From JAFEDN01 sp963818985 (GTDB taxonomy: Bacteria > Pseudomonadota > Gammaproteobacteria > Coxiellales > Coxiellaceae), in contig CAWFUJ010000012.1 in assembly GCA_963818985.1 (NCBI GenBank), positions 62,001-126,000 on the forward strand: a stretch of 64,000 nucleotides of DNA, written 5' to 3'. Below are positions 1-8,991 of this stretch, piece after piece. A model generated the notes under the pieces. It saw only the letters and a list, made by a program, of their open reading frames with translations. It was not told where the DNA came from and searched no databases. Within the stretch, counting starts at the first letter, position 1. Every line of letters starts with the position of its first letter. The position numbers were made by a program, and so were the translations under genes.

Positions 1-1
1 A

Positions 2-2965
2 ACTTCATCTGGTAATATTAAGCTCAATGTTCGGAAAGGCTCTACCAAATTAGCTTTAAAAAAAGATACCAGCACACTACACTTAAAATCAGGAAAAATT
101 TTAAATAACTCTCGCTCCGTGAATATTCAATCCAAAATTCATGGAGGCACAAGGAATTATAAATTATCACGTATTCCTAGGTCTCGATTAAATAAAGAAC
201 AGGTAGATTTTCCAATTGCAAGATCGACTCGAAGTAAATGCACAAAACTTGGAGTTAAAACTATTGGGCTGAACAATTCAAAATACCTTCGAACTCGCAT
301 TGACAAAACAATTATGCGACCATCCCAGAATGAAGTTAAAAGATTACCACCTCGATCTAACTCTGTTCAAAAGCAAATTAAAAACTTAAGACAATCAAAT
401 TGTGATCAAACGACTCATTACTCTTTGCAAAACCCAAAAAATAATTCTAAGTTCACCGCACATTCCGAGCGAATGACGAGAAGTAGGGCCAGATTAGCTA
501 AATCAAGTGCGCCTGAAAATCAATCTGCATCCAAATCTGAATCCACGGTGTTAACGAACAAAGATAATTATCAAGAAATGAAATCCAAAACTTATAACAA
601 CCCTCTATTAAATGAAGAACCGGTAGATTTTTCGACTGTAATGTTGACTCGAAGTAAACGGGCAAAACTTGGAACTCAGAGCATTATACTGAGTAATTCA
701 AGAAAAACTATGGGAACATACCTTAACAAAACAATTGCGCTATCATCTCAGAATGAAGTTAAAAGACCGGCATCTCAATCTAATTCCATTCAAAAGCGAA
801 TTGAGGATTTTAAGCAACTAAGATGTGATCAAATGGCTAAATTGCGTTCGCGAAATGTGAAAAATAATTCTGAAGTCGCTGCAACTTCTGAGAGATTGAC
901 GAGAAGTCAGTCTAGATTAGCTAAATCATCTACTACCGAGAATCAATCTGCACCCAAATCTGAATCCGAGGTATTAACAAACAGCGTTAATTCTCAAGAA
1001 ATGAAATCAAACGATATGAATGTAAATGAGACGAATAATAATTCTACTGCTGTAAATCTAAATCTTGTTAGAAAAGACGTGAGAGACGCATTAAAAGTAA
1101 AAGGTAGACAGAAATTTGAAGTGAAAAAAAATGCAAAACTTAATGATACTCAGCCTAACACAATTACACATGAAAATAAGACCTTAGACCAAAATCAACC
1201 TTCCAGCAATCAACCATCATCATCGTTACCCACAACAACACTTTATCAACCTCCTGCCATTAGTGCGAATACATTGATGATGGATGCAGAAAATCTAGCA
1301 ACTGAGCGAGGTGGTCCGGGAAACAAATTTTATATTACTAACGAAGCTACAAAGCTATTAGCTGAGAACCGCTGGGGAAAGGATCCCTCATCGTGGGATC
1401 AAGCTCTTTTTTCTCAATGGGAGGGCGAGATATTTACAGCCCTTGATAAAAGAAGAGGAGGTTTTGAGGATGCAAGCAAAGTGGCTGCGAATATTTTATT
1501 AGAAACTAAGTCTTTAACTGTGGCGCCAACTCTGCTGCAGAAATATCAATCCGGCGAATCATTAACTCCAGAGAATAGCCTTCAATTACGCAGCGTTGAG
1601 CAGCAACAAATCTTTGCAACAACAAATACTCTATTAGTAGACCAAATATTTAATAATAAAGGGTTTACCCCCTTAACTTCTGAAGATAAACATACTATTC
1701 ATGATCTAGTTATAAAGGAATTAGAGGGCCCTAAGCATAAATCAGATGAAAGAATTGTCAAAGGAATTGCCGCTTTTGTCAAAACACATGCACCAGAAGA
1801 ACAGTGGTCAGAGACAATAGACGTTGACCTTTATCAAGCTGAGCAAATCTCACGATCCCTGTCACAAGGCGAATGGAATAATACACCCTCAAGTGAAATA
1901 CGTCCATTGCCAAGAGAACATCAAGCACGGACTAAATTTCTAGAAGATGCTATGACTGAGATATTCGGCCCAAGAGCGCCCATGCTAGAGGGAACTCTAT
2001 CTGGCGATAAAGCTGCTCTTGGAACTTCTTATAATCCTGAATTAATGACGCCGTGGGAGAAAAGCACTACTCCTCAAAACGTCTCTGTTTCTTCTTCTCT
2101 AACTTCGTTACCAACCTCTAATAACTTTAGCCAAGAACGGTCAACATTGACTATTTTAGATCTTGAAGCCTTACCTACAACTGGCGCAGGGACACCGGCA
2201 TTATCTACCCGCAATTCAAATAGTACAGAGTTTTCTATTGGTGATGGTTCTATGGCATATTTGCCATCATATTTAACACCTACATCTGACAGTTCCTCGC
2301 ACTTACCCATTATTCCCACTACTTCGGTTTCAACTCCAACTTTATCTGCCCCGAATAACCCTCAAACTGAGCCTCTTATGGTGCTTCACCCTTCAGGGAT
2401 AGAAATTTATGATCACCCCCGTTCAGCTTTAGAAAGATCTTCTGTATCCAATGATAATTTGATGACTTCTCAAATAATTAATACCACAGTTAGTGGATTA
2501 ACTGAAGCTCTTGAGAATACACACGCTCAAGGAATCAGATTCTATATGGATACACATCAAGCATTTTTTAATACTCTAATCGGTGCATATGATCGCACTG
2601 TGGAAGACGTTAAAAATGACTATAATACTACGGAAATTCGAGTTTGTGGTGCTGTAGGTGCAGGTGTAGAAACAGGGTCTGCCTTATTAGGTCAAATAGG
2701 TGTAGACGGCGTTACAGCAGCGGTTGTTGCAGAAGGAACTATGGCCACCGGAGGGATAGGGGCTCCAGCTGCTATCGCAGCAGGGTTTGCTACCTACACA
2801 ACAGGAACAAAATTGGTAGATGATGTCTCCCAGGATTTGGGTGATTTAGCACAAGAAGGTTGCCACAAGGTTGCTGAGCTTTTAAGACAAACAGGAATCT
2901 TTAAACAAACTACTCAAGAACCACCAAAAACTAGCGTTGAACAATCACCATCACCCAAAAGCTAG
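2..2965 (+). CDS. Hypothetical repeat-containing protein, 5' end outside window
   Basis: The reading frame is open from base 2, so the gene starts before the window; the GTG at 119 is only the first start-like codon inside it. I do not recognise the family. Seen: a basic Ser/Asn/Lys/Arg-rich N-terminal part made of two ~140-residue direct repeats (bases 185-1013) containing LTRSK- and SERLTRS-type motifs; a Pro/Ser/Thr linker; a possibly globular alpha-helical part (bases ~1260-2050, with an ENRWGKDPSSWDQ segment); another Ser/Thr/Pro linker; and a small-residue-rich, Gly/Ala hydrophobic C-terminal stretch (bases ~2640-2810) that could enter a membrane. Low complexity, internal repeats and effector-like neighbours suggest a secreted or surface protein, which is inference. 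Ends 26 bp before the ankyrin ORF on the same strand. Confidence 0.75.
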   Translation, partial: TSSGNIKLNVRKGSTKLALKKDTSTLHLKSGKILNNSRSVNIQSKIHGGTRNYKLSRIPRSRLNKEQVDFPIARSTRSKCTKLGVKTIGLNNSKYLRTRIDKTIMRPSQNEVKRLPPRSNSVQKQIKNLRQSNCDQTTHYSLQNPKNNSKFTAHSERMTRSRARLAKSSAPENQSASKSESTVLTNKDNYQEMKSKTYNNPLLNEEPVDFSTVMLTRSKRAKLGTQSIILSNSRKTMGTYLNKTIALSSQNEVKRPASQSNSIQKRIEDFKQLRCDQMAKLRSRNVKNNSEVAATSERLTRSQSRLAKSSTTENQSAPKSESEVLTNSVNSQEMKSNDMNVNETNNNSTAVNLNLVRKDVRDALKVKGRQKFEVKKNAKLNDTQPNTITHENKTLDQNQPSSNQPSSSLPTTTLYQPPAISANTLMMDAENLATERGGPGNKFYITNEATKLLAENRWGKDPSSWDQALFSQWEGEIFTALDKRRGGFEDASKVAANILLETKSLTVAPTLLQKYQSGESLTPENSLQLRSVEQQQIFATTNTLLVDQIFNNKGFTPLTSEDKHTIHDLVIKELEGPKHKSDERIVKGIAAFVKTHAPEEQWSETIDVDLYQAEQISRSLSQGEWNNTPSSEIRPLPREHQARTKFLEDAMTEIFGPRAPMLEGTLSGDKAALGTSYNPELMTPWEKSTTPQNVSVSSSLTSLPTSNNFSQERSTLTILDLEALPTTGAGTPALSTRNSNSTEFSIGDGSMAYLPSYLTPTSDSSSHLPIIPTTSVSTPTLSAPNNPQTEPLMVLHPSGIEIYDHPRSALERSSVSNDNLMTSQIINTTVSGLTEALENTHAQGIRFYMDTHQAFFNTLIGAYDRTVEDVKNDYNTTEIRVCGAVGAGVETGSALLGQIGVDGVTAAVVAEGTMATGGIGAPAAIAAGFATYTTGTKLVDDVSQDLGDLAQEGCHKVAELLRQTGIFKQTTQEPPKTSVEQSPSPKS
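185..1013 (+). repeat. Two tandem ~420-bp direct repeats inside a CDS
   Basis: The block at 191 (AATAAAGAACAGGTAGATTT) recurs at 611 (AATGAAGAACCGGTAGATTT), an offset of exactly 420 bp. By 521/944 the offset is 423, so the second copy gained one codon. The copies are diverged but colinear and in frame; since the frame is open to the window edge, more copies may lie upstream. Confidence 0.85.
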
Positions 2966-2991
2966 CTTTATTTGATACTAGAGGTATCAAT

Positions 2992-3429
2992 ATGAAACAT
3001 ACTGAAAACAGGTCTTCTAGATTTGCAAGTCAAATAATATCCGCTGCTGAAAAAAATGAGCAAAATAAAGTATTGAAACTTCTTGAGAGAAAGGCTGATG
3101 TAAATACCGCTGATAAAGATGGCAATACTCTCTTGCATTTGGCTTGCGCTAGATCGAATTTGGATATAATTGAAACTTTAATAAATAAAAATGCTAAGAC
3201 ATATTTAGTTAATAAAAATTTCCAACGCCCTATTCAATGCGCAGATAAGATTCGTGTTATTGTTACTTTATTAAGTCATAGAGCAAATCCGATCAACCCT
3301 CCTCCCTATCAGCCCGAAAAATTATTCATATCGATATGGATTGTTTTTACGCAGTCATCGAAAAACGAGATCAACCTGAATATCACGGCAAACCTTTGGC
3401 CGTCGGGGGTACATTTCAGGAATTATTAG
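2992..3429 (+). CDS. Small ankyrin-repeat ORF with foreign 3' tail
   Basis: 145 codons. Residues ~15-90 carry about two ankyrin repeats (ADVNTADKDGNTLLHLACA followed by LDIIETLINKNAKTYLVNK and a third partial unit ending LLSHRANPINPP). After about residue 107 the translation stops looking like ankyrin, because the DNA there is a dinB remnant read out of frame, so the original C-terminus is lost. Ankyrin repeats mediate protein-protein contacts and are common in secreted effectors of Legionellales; no catalytic part is visible. Probably a truncated gene. Confidence 0.55.
   Translation: MKHTENRSSRFASQIISAAEKNEQNKVLKLLERKADVNTADKDGNTLLHLACARSNLDIIETLINKNAKTYLVNKNFQRPIQCADKIRVIVTLLSHRANPINPPPYQPEKLFISIWIVFTQSSKNEINLNITANLWPSGVHFRNY
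3315..3410 (+). pseudogene. dinB: DNA polymerase IV (dinB) N-terminal remnant
   Basis: In the frame of base 3324, out of frame with the overlapping ankyrin ORF, the DNA reads KIIHIDMDCFYAVIEKRD followed by QPEYHGKPLAVGG, the hallmark start of Y-family DNA polymerase IV. It includes the catalytic Asp of HIDMDCFYA and the KPLAVGG strand. Homology stops abruptly after GG at ~3410. Only ~32 codons remain and there is no dedicated start codon, so this is a relic joined to the ankyrin ORF by deletion or recombination. Confidence 0.8.
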
Positions 3430-3450
3430 CCCAAGTTGTTCCAGCTGTTT

Positions 3451-5139
3451 TTAATTATTTAATAAAACTGTTTTACCAAAAGTAGTTTGAAAAGTTTTAG
3501 TTTGACGGTATGATTCAAGTTCAGGTAAGGGTTCTTTTTGATAAACGGTTTGAATTGAATTTCTATAAGCAAAAAAAGCAACCCCGGCAAAAGTCAAAGC
3601 CCCAGACAAAATTTTATATCGATTATTGTAAACACTCTCTAGAAAAGTAGGATAGCGTGAATTAGAATTTTTACAAAAAATCGTTAATTTTTTGACAAGA
3701 TTGGGATTTTGTTCATAAGTTATCTTAATTGAATCTTGCACTTGCTTAGGAAAATGCGATAAAGAAAAATTATCTAACAATTGTAAAGGAATATTTTTCG
3801 TGTGTATTGCCCCCTGACAATACCAAGCAACTATTAATAATTCAGATGAATTTCCTGGTAATAGATAAATTGCTTTACGATCAATGTGTTTATTTTTCGG
3901 TACCGAAGAGAATTCGGATATAAGTATGACATGGCTAAACTTTGGAAGCGAAGCTTTAGTCACAATCTTTGCTTCACTAATCACTTTGGCTGAATCAATT
4001 TTCTCAGATTTCTCAGCTAACTTTTGAATTTGTTTCGGCGTAGCGATAGTATCTAATAAATATTTTAATAATATAGGGAAAGCAACCAAAGCTAAATTGG
4101 TGATAATAACAGAAAGCAAATAGTAGCGACCCACATTTTTTGTTTTTTTCCTCTCCGCAAAGTCTTTAAGAAAATAAAGCAAAAATGAATGCTTAAAAGA
4201 GGGTAAGGAAAATTCTTTAAAGTATTGATATAAAAAATAGTCAATTAATTCGGCAGAAAAAGCAATTACTCCAGCTTTTAAAGCATCTTTCAAAGCTACG
4301 GTTCGAGCAAATTTTTTGGGAATTTTTGATTTTGCAAAACTATAAAGCGAATATTGATAAGTAGTATAACCTGCCAATAAGGCACCGATCACCCCACTGA
4401 TCACTAATTCAGATAATACGTAATAGGGATTGTTTAATTTTAATCCCAGTCTTCCTAGAAACCAAAGGACAGGTTCTGAATAAACAATAAATGAGTATTG
4501 TTTTACTTTTCTTTTTTTAAGATCGGCTATCATTGCTGGCAATTTTCTATATCTTGCCTGTACAGCCAATGACCACAATAGATTGATAGTTTCCAAAAGC
4601 ACAATACTGGTTAAATACCCAAAAGAAACAATGGTTTTCCAACCATAGCGGCGGACATCCACTAATTTATATAACCCGCCCCTTTCTAACAATTCTAAGG
4701 TAAGATCACTGCAATTATAGTAAGGTGTCCATTCTTGTGAAAATTCTTTTTTATTCAGTGCAGCTTTATTAATAGCTTCTATGTTAAGACCGATAATTTC
4801 ATTCGTTTTTGGTTTAATATCTCCATTATTTCGATAGGCTAAGTCATCATCATCAGATGAATGGAAATGGGTAATAGGTTGGTGACATAAAGAAATATCG
4901 TCTTTATTTTCTTGATTTTGTTCTGCGCAACTAAGAAACCATTTATTTTTTCCGGGCCAAAAACTAATGTAAACTCCCTTCCCATCGGGACCTCCACTAT
5001 ATGTTCGTAAAGCGCTATGGCCTTCTGAAAGGTACGAATGTCGAGAATTACCACTGCTGTATGAAGGTGGCCAAGTGATAACCGTCACCTTGGCATCATC
5101 TTTAGTGTCCTCTACTGTAGAATTTATCGGATTTTTCAT
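3451..5139 (-). CDS. Membrane protein with putative permuted papain-like (H...NC) domain
   Basis: 562 aa. The N-terminal ~150 residues contain GHSALRT (His41), a YISFWPG strand and YYNCSDLTLELLERGG (Cys143). The same layout occurs in the 438-aa-class protein at 5894-7147 (GHTALKT, YASFWPG, NNCCGVVSELLIEG), so the two are paralogues. A His before an Asn-Cys helix is typical of circularly permuted NlpC/P60 or LRAT-like thiol enzymes; activity is inferred only. After it come several hydrophobic segments (~residues 165-195, 225-275, 335-365 and one near 515-535) with basic loops, so the protein is probably membrane-anchored. Divergently transcribed from the 5245 gene across 105 bp. No known family name recognised. 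Confidence 0.7.
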   Translation of the reverse strand: MKNPINSTVEDTKDDAKVTVITWPPSYSSGNSRHSYLSEGHSALRTYSGGPDGKGVYISFWPGKNKWFLSCAEQNQENKDDISLCHQPITHFHSSDDDDLAYRNNGDIKPKTNEIIGLNIEAINKAALNKKEFSQEWTPYYNCSDLTLELLERGGLYKLVDVRRYGWKTIVSFGYLTSIVLLETINLLWSLAVQARYRKLPAMIADLKKRKVKQYSFIVYSEPVLWFLGRLGLKLNNPYYVLSELVISGVIGALLAGYTTYQYSLYSFAKSKIPKKFARTVALKDALKAGVIAFSAELIDYFLYQYFKEFSLPSFKHSFLLYFLKDFAERKKTKNVGRYYLLSVIITNLALVAFPILLKYLLDTIATPKQIQKLAEKSEKIDSAKVISEAKIVTKASLPKFSHVILISEFSSVPKNKHIDRKAIYLLPGNSSELLIVAWYCQGAIHTKNIPLQLLDNFSLSHFPKQVQDSIKITYEQNPNLVKKLTIFCKNSNSRYPTFLESVYNNRYKILSGALTFAGVAFFAYRNSIQTVYQKEPLPELESYRQTKTFQTTFGKTVLLNN

Positions 5140-5244
5140 CCTTGAACATCTCCAAGAAGTTGAATTTTAATCTAACATAAGATAAATTGAAATCACCGTG
5201 ATTACTGGATCTAGATAATAACTTATTTTCATTGAGAATTAACT

Positions 5245-5886
5245 ATGCGGCAAAGCAAAATTAACCCAAAGTTTGAATATAATGAGGCTAAGTGGGTTGT
5301 CTCAGTTTTAAATACCACCGGTAGTCTAATAGACGGACATGCCGCTATTGTTGTCGAAGGGATCGAAAACGATCATTTTTCACTCAATAAAAAAGTTTTC
5401 ATTGGGCAATATGACATCAGTGCTAATTCTGAAGAAGGCGGCCTCATTAATCCACAGGGATATATCACTAAAATTAAATGTTACGAAAATGAAGAAAACA
5501 AACGAGACTATGAGAGTAAACGATATCCTAGTCAATCTTATTATATTACTCGATTAGCAGCTTGGAAAATGGTTGCTTCTATAAAAGCAGATCGAGCTCG
5601 TACCGAACAAGCCATGGAAAATTGGGCAAGAAACAGTCGAAATTTAAAAAAAGGTGAACATGAGCAAAAAGAGTCATTCATTTTAGATTTGGATGGAAAA
5701 CCCATAGAACCTATTTCATATCAAAAACTAGGTAAGCATCATCCTTTTGTTAAGTTACTTCTTGATCCTGAGCAAGGAGACAATTGTGCTGGATGGTGTC
5801 TTGAAAAATTAGCTATCGCCGGTATAGGAGATGGAACAGGGATACCAAAACCTAAAGTTATTTCTGGACAATGTTTACTTTGTTAG
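5245..5886 (+). CDS. Soluble protein with putative permuted papain-like (H...NC) signature
   Basis: 213 aa, no membrane segment or signal peptide evident. It has a GHAAIVVEG strand (His32), an FIGQYDIS segment and, near the end, DNCAGWCLEKLAIAGIGDG (Cys181): the same His-first, Asn-Cys-helix order as its two neighbours but with little other similarity. This matches the layout of permuted NlpC/P60-type cysteine hydrolases or acyltransferases, by inference. It is followed within 7 bp by the 5894 start, so the two are probably co-transcribed. The start ATG at 5245 follows a weak GAGAA motif. Confidence 0.65.
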   Translation: MRQSKINPKFEYNEAKWVVSVLNTTGSLIDGHAAIVVEGIENDHFSLNKKVFIGQYDISANSEEGGLINPQGYITKIKCYENEENKRDYESKRYPSQSYYITRLAAWKMVASIKADRARTEQAMENWARNSRNLKKGEHEQKESFILDLDGKPIEPISYQKLGKHHPFVKLLLDPEQGDNCAGWCLEKLAIAGIGDGTGIPKPKVISGQCLLC

Positions 5887-5893
5887 GGAAGAT

Positions 5894-7147
5894 ATGCAAT
5901 CTGACAGCAAAGAATTAATAGAAAATAAAGTCACCATCAGAGTTTGGCTCCCAACGGATAGGCTGAGTAAATCATTTGGTCATACCGCACTAAAAACAAA
6001 TCGAGGTGGGTCAGAAGGAAAAGGAATTTACGCCAGTTTTTGGCCTGGAATTTGCGGTACTTTGAATGAAAGCAAAGCTGAAGATTTTTGCAAAAAGACT
6101 TGTTCCCACCTGCATACCCCAGACATGGATGATATCATAGAACAATTCGAACAGTTATCCGAGTACCACTTTTATAATTTAGACGTTGATGCAATCAATA
6201 AAAAATTTCTACAATTTCAAAACAACAATTTTCAATGGGATATATTGGGAAGTCTTTTTCTTAAATTAAAAAATGCAAATAATTGCTGCGGAGTTGTTTC
6301 TGAACTATTAATCGAAGGGAAAATTTATAATTTACTGAGTTTGCCTCGAGATATTTTTACAACAATGATTCTCGCATCAATCATTGGAATACCTCTACAT
6401 TTTTTATTTAAAAGCTTAATTTATGAAAATAAATTCTTATTTAGTCACGTTCTTCCAAACTTAGTCAACATCCCATCTCTTGCTGTCGCAATATCGTCAA
6501 CTCTCCATGATGCTGTGCTTGCCAGAATTATATCTAGAAAATTTCACTTAACAGCTCTTCATAGTGTAAATTTCTCCTTATCGTTCCGCCGATTAATGTC
6601 ATTTGCTCTTCTTTGTTTTTTAGTACCTAGAGATAAAAGAAAACTGATTTTTTTATATGCTGGTCTTATTCCAGCAAATTTCGGTTTTTTTCTTCTGATT
6701 ATTAAAAAACTCGTTAGGTTTGATTCACCAGATACCTTAAGCCTAGCATATACAATGGGATTTTTAATAAGACCAATTAGTCTTATTGTCGGCTTTTTAT
6801 TCTTTCAGTCAAATTATGAAGACCTGAAATACGATATCGCCTCAACCGGATTTCAACTCGCGCTATATGGTACTTCATTACTTGCTGCTTCTTTGTCCCC
6901 TCGGTTATTTTCATTATCAGGTATTGTCTGTACTCCTAAGGAAATTAAAGATTTATCCGAAGATGCCAAGAGAATCGAAGAAGAAAAAAATAATTCACGG
7001 CAACAAATCAGACCAAAAAGTAAAAACCGTCTAAAAAAAATGATATTCATTGGTGTAGTTTCTGCAGCAACCGTCGGCCTTTTCTACTACTGCAAATCAA
7101 AAAATCAAAATCATGTTAATCAAAGCCTTAGTCTAAAAAATAATTAA
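5894..7147 (+). CDS. Membrane protein with putative permuted papain-like domain; paralogue of the 3451-5139 gene
   Basis: 417 aa from the ATG at 5894, which sits 5 bp after AGGGAAG; an upstream in-frame ATG at 5831 would overlap the preceding gene by 56 bp and has no ribosome site. N-terminal domain: GHTALKT (His30), GKGIYASFWPG, LDVDAINKKF, then NNCCGVVSELL (Cys131). The minus-strand neighbour has GHSALRT, GKGVYISFWPG, LNIEAINKAA and NCSDLTLELL in the same order. About five hydrophobic segments follow, the last near the C-terminus (MIFIGVVSAATVGLFYYC). Function unknown; a membrane-tethered thiol enzyme or effector is plausible. Confidence 0.7.
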   Translation: MQSDSKELIENKVTIRVWLPTDRLSKSFGHTALKTNRGGSEGKGIYASFWPGICGTLNESKAEDFCKKTCSHLHTPDMDDIIEQFEQLSEYHFYNLDVDAINKKFLQFQNNNFQWDILGSLFLKLKNANNCCGVVSELLIEGKIYNLLSLPRDIFTTMILASIIGIPLHFLFKSLIYENKFLFSHVLPNLVNIPSLAVAISSTLHDAVLARIISRKFHLTALHSVNFSLSFRRLMSFALLCFLVPRDKRKLIFLYAGLIPANFGFFLLIIKKLVRFDSPDTLSLAYTMGFLIRPISLIVGFLFFQSNYEDLKYDIASTGFQLALYGTSLLAASLSPRLFSLSGIVCTPKEIKDLSEDAKRIEEEKNNSRQQIRPKSKNRLKKMIFIGVVSAATVGLFYYCKSKNQNHVNQSLSLKNN

Positions 7148-7296
7148 CACTCAATTTCATAGTCATCTAAACGGTTGAAACCCCCATCTTCCAGATGGGA
7201 GCCTCATTAATCCACTACGCGAAAAAATAATAGAAAGGAACTGTTGGATTGCAATACATAACCGAATGAGAAGACAATATCAGTAGAGTCATTCAT

Positions 7297-7425
7297 TGTC
7301 GTGACCGTAAAATTCAATGGTGCTTAAAAAGCCCGTATGGGAGCTTGGTCTCGGGAGTTTGCGATAATAATATTGGTGAAGCTTTATGCTATCCCGTCTA
7401 GAAGATTACTTAATTTTTTGTCAAC
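7297..7425 (+). ncRNA. Candidate IS110 bridge-RNA-like leader, unit 1
   Basis: This non-coding stretch before the transposase shares an ordered set of short blocks with the leaders of units 2 and 3: GACCGT, TGGTGCT, GCCCG, a TGGT block, TTTGCGA, ATATTGGTGAAGCT and CTATCCCGTCTAGAAG, separated by variable loops. IS110-group elements are known to encode their guide (bridge) RNA in the left end upstream of the recombinase gene. Conservation of blocks with variable spacers fits that, but no fold was computed. Confidence 0.45.
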
Positions 7426-7978
7426 TCCTGCTTTGAATGACTCTACCTAAAAAAGGATATTCAATATTTAGAGGAGAAGCAATATGCCAACGAAAATAAA
7501 AAAAATGACATTGATTAACACAGATGCTGCCGGTATTGATATCGGCAGTACATCTCATTTCGTAGCGATTTCAGAAGACCGGGATAAAAATCCCGTTCGG
7601 GAATTTCGTAATTTTACACCAGATCTCTACGCATTAGCGGATTGGTTGTCTGAGAAGGGCATCAAAACGATTGCGATGGAGTCAACGAGTGTTTACTGGA
7701 TTCCGGTGTATGAAATTTTAGAAGAACGAGGTTTTAAAGTCTTGTTAGTGAATGCGCGACACATTAAAAATGTGCCAGGTCGTAAATCCGATGTCATGGA
7801 TTGTCAATGGATTCAGCAACTGCATACCTTCGGACTGCTGCAAGCCTCTTTTCGTCCTGATCAGAGTATTTGCATATTACGTGCTTACCTGCGGCAACGG
7901 GAATCTTTAATTCAAAGTACCAGTCAGCAGGTTTTGCACATGCAGAAAGCATTAGCGCAGATGAACGTACTGCTGATG

Positions 7979-7992
7979 TTGTTACGTCCCGC
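7979..7992 (+). repeat. Left terminal inverted repeat of nested transposon
   Basis: TTGTTACGTCCCGC, the exact complement of 11308-11321. It lies inside the IS110 unit 1 transposase frame and marks the insertion point. Confidence 0.85.
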
Positions 7993-8303
7993 AAAATTTG
8001 ATACTTAACTCATGATTTTATCCCGTGCTATTTGAGTCTTTTACAAAGAGGTTGTACTCAAGTATCTTGAGACAAACATATAGGAAAAGTGCAGGAAGTA
8101 TAGCGGGCATTCAGAAAAATTAAATCCTCTCTGCTCATCAATATGACATGACCCGGGCCGGTGATGGTTAAAAAAACAGCTGAGCAGTCAAGGCAACCCC
8201 GCCAGAGAACTGTCAAGGCAGTGGGCGGTGAACGTTGGGAAGAATATGACTGACCGTCTCCAAAGTTATGTTTAGCAGACAAGCACATTTAAAGGGATCA
8301 GTC

Positions 8304-8843
8304 ATGGTAACTATTCTGGCAGACATTCTATCTTTAGCGCAATACTTAAAAACCCTTGAAGAGCAACCAGATCGTTGCCGGCTGGAATATTGCTGCCATT
8401 GTGGTAAAGCCGGTCCTTGGTGCCATGGGCATTATTACCGCAAGGCCGATCGTTCAAACCCGCCGGCAAAGTCTCTGAACCTAGTGCCGATTTTTCGTTT
8501 CTTCTGCCCCGATTGCTGCCACACCTCCTCGGCGCTGCCAGAATGCATTCCTCCGCGGCGCTGGTATTTGTGGGAGGTGCAGCAAGCCGTTTTCCTGACC
8601 GTGTTGGCTGGCGGGAGCCTCTATGCCGCTGCCCGGTCAGCCCTGCCTTCACGTCAGACAATCGGTCGCTGGATACAGCGCTTCCAGGATCAGTTTCAAC
8701 TACACAAAGACACACTGGGCTACCACAGGCCCGATCTGGGCAGAACCTCAGGCTTTACCGATTTCTGGTCAGCCGTCTTGCAGATATTCTCTCTCGGACA
8801 GGCGATGCGCCTGTGCCATGTCGCCGGAATTCCCATCCCATGA
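8304..8843 (+). CDS. DUF6431-like cysteine-rich transposon protein
   Basis: 179 aa from the ATG at 8304, which follows AAAGGGA by 6 bp (an in-frame ATG at 8268 lacks a good site). The N-terminus has a likely zinc site: YCCHCGKAGPWCHGHYYRK and later FFCPDCCHTSSALPEC. A helical part with a helix-turn-helix-like SRQTIGRWIQRFQDQF follows. Proteins of this kind commonly sit beside IS481/TniA-like transposases with ExeA-like ATPases, so a DNA-binding accessory role is inferred. It is followed by ~148 bp without a convincing gene before the transposase. Confidence 0.65.
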   Translation: MVTILADILSLAQYLKTLEEQPDRCRLEYCCHCGKAGPWCHGHYYRKADRSNPPAKSLNLVPIFRFFCPDCCHTSSALPECIPPRRWYLWEVQQAVFLTVLAGGSLYAAARSALPSRQTIGRWIQRFQDQFQLHKDTLGYHRPDLGRTSGFTDFWSAVLQIFSLGQAMRLCHVAGIPIP

Positions 8844-8991
8844 ACAAGGTGCGACCCGGCAGATTGGGATGGGGGCTGCCGGGCGTCAAAACAGACCCCA
8901 CACACTTTGCCTCTACGGGTGACGGCGCGATTTATGATTCACTGGACTCTTCGACTAAAAACACTTTTAAAAAACAACCAGGAGAATAGTC

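Noticed and set aside
8417..8989. Long plus-strand ORF overlapping the DUF6431-like gene
   Set aside because: It is a shadow frame in GC-rich transposon DNA with no ribosome site and no domain; the Cys-rich frame is the conserved one.
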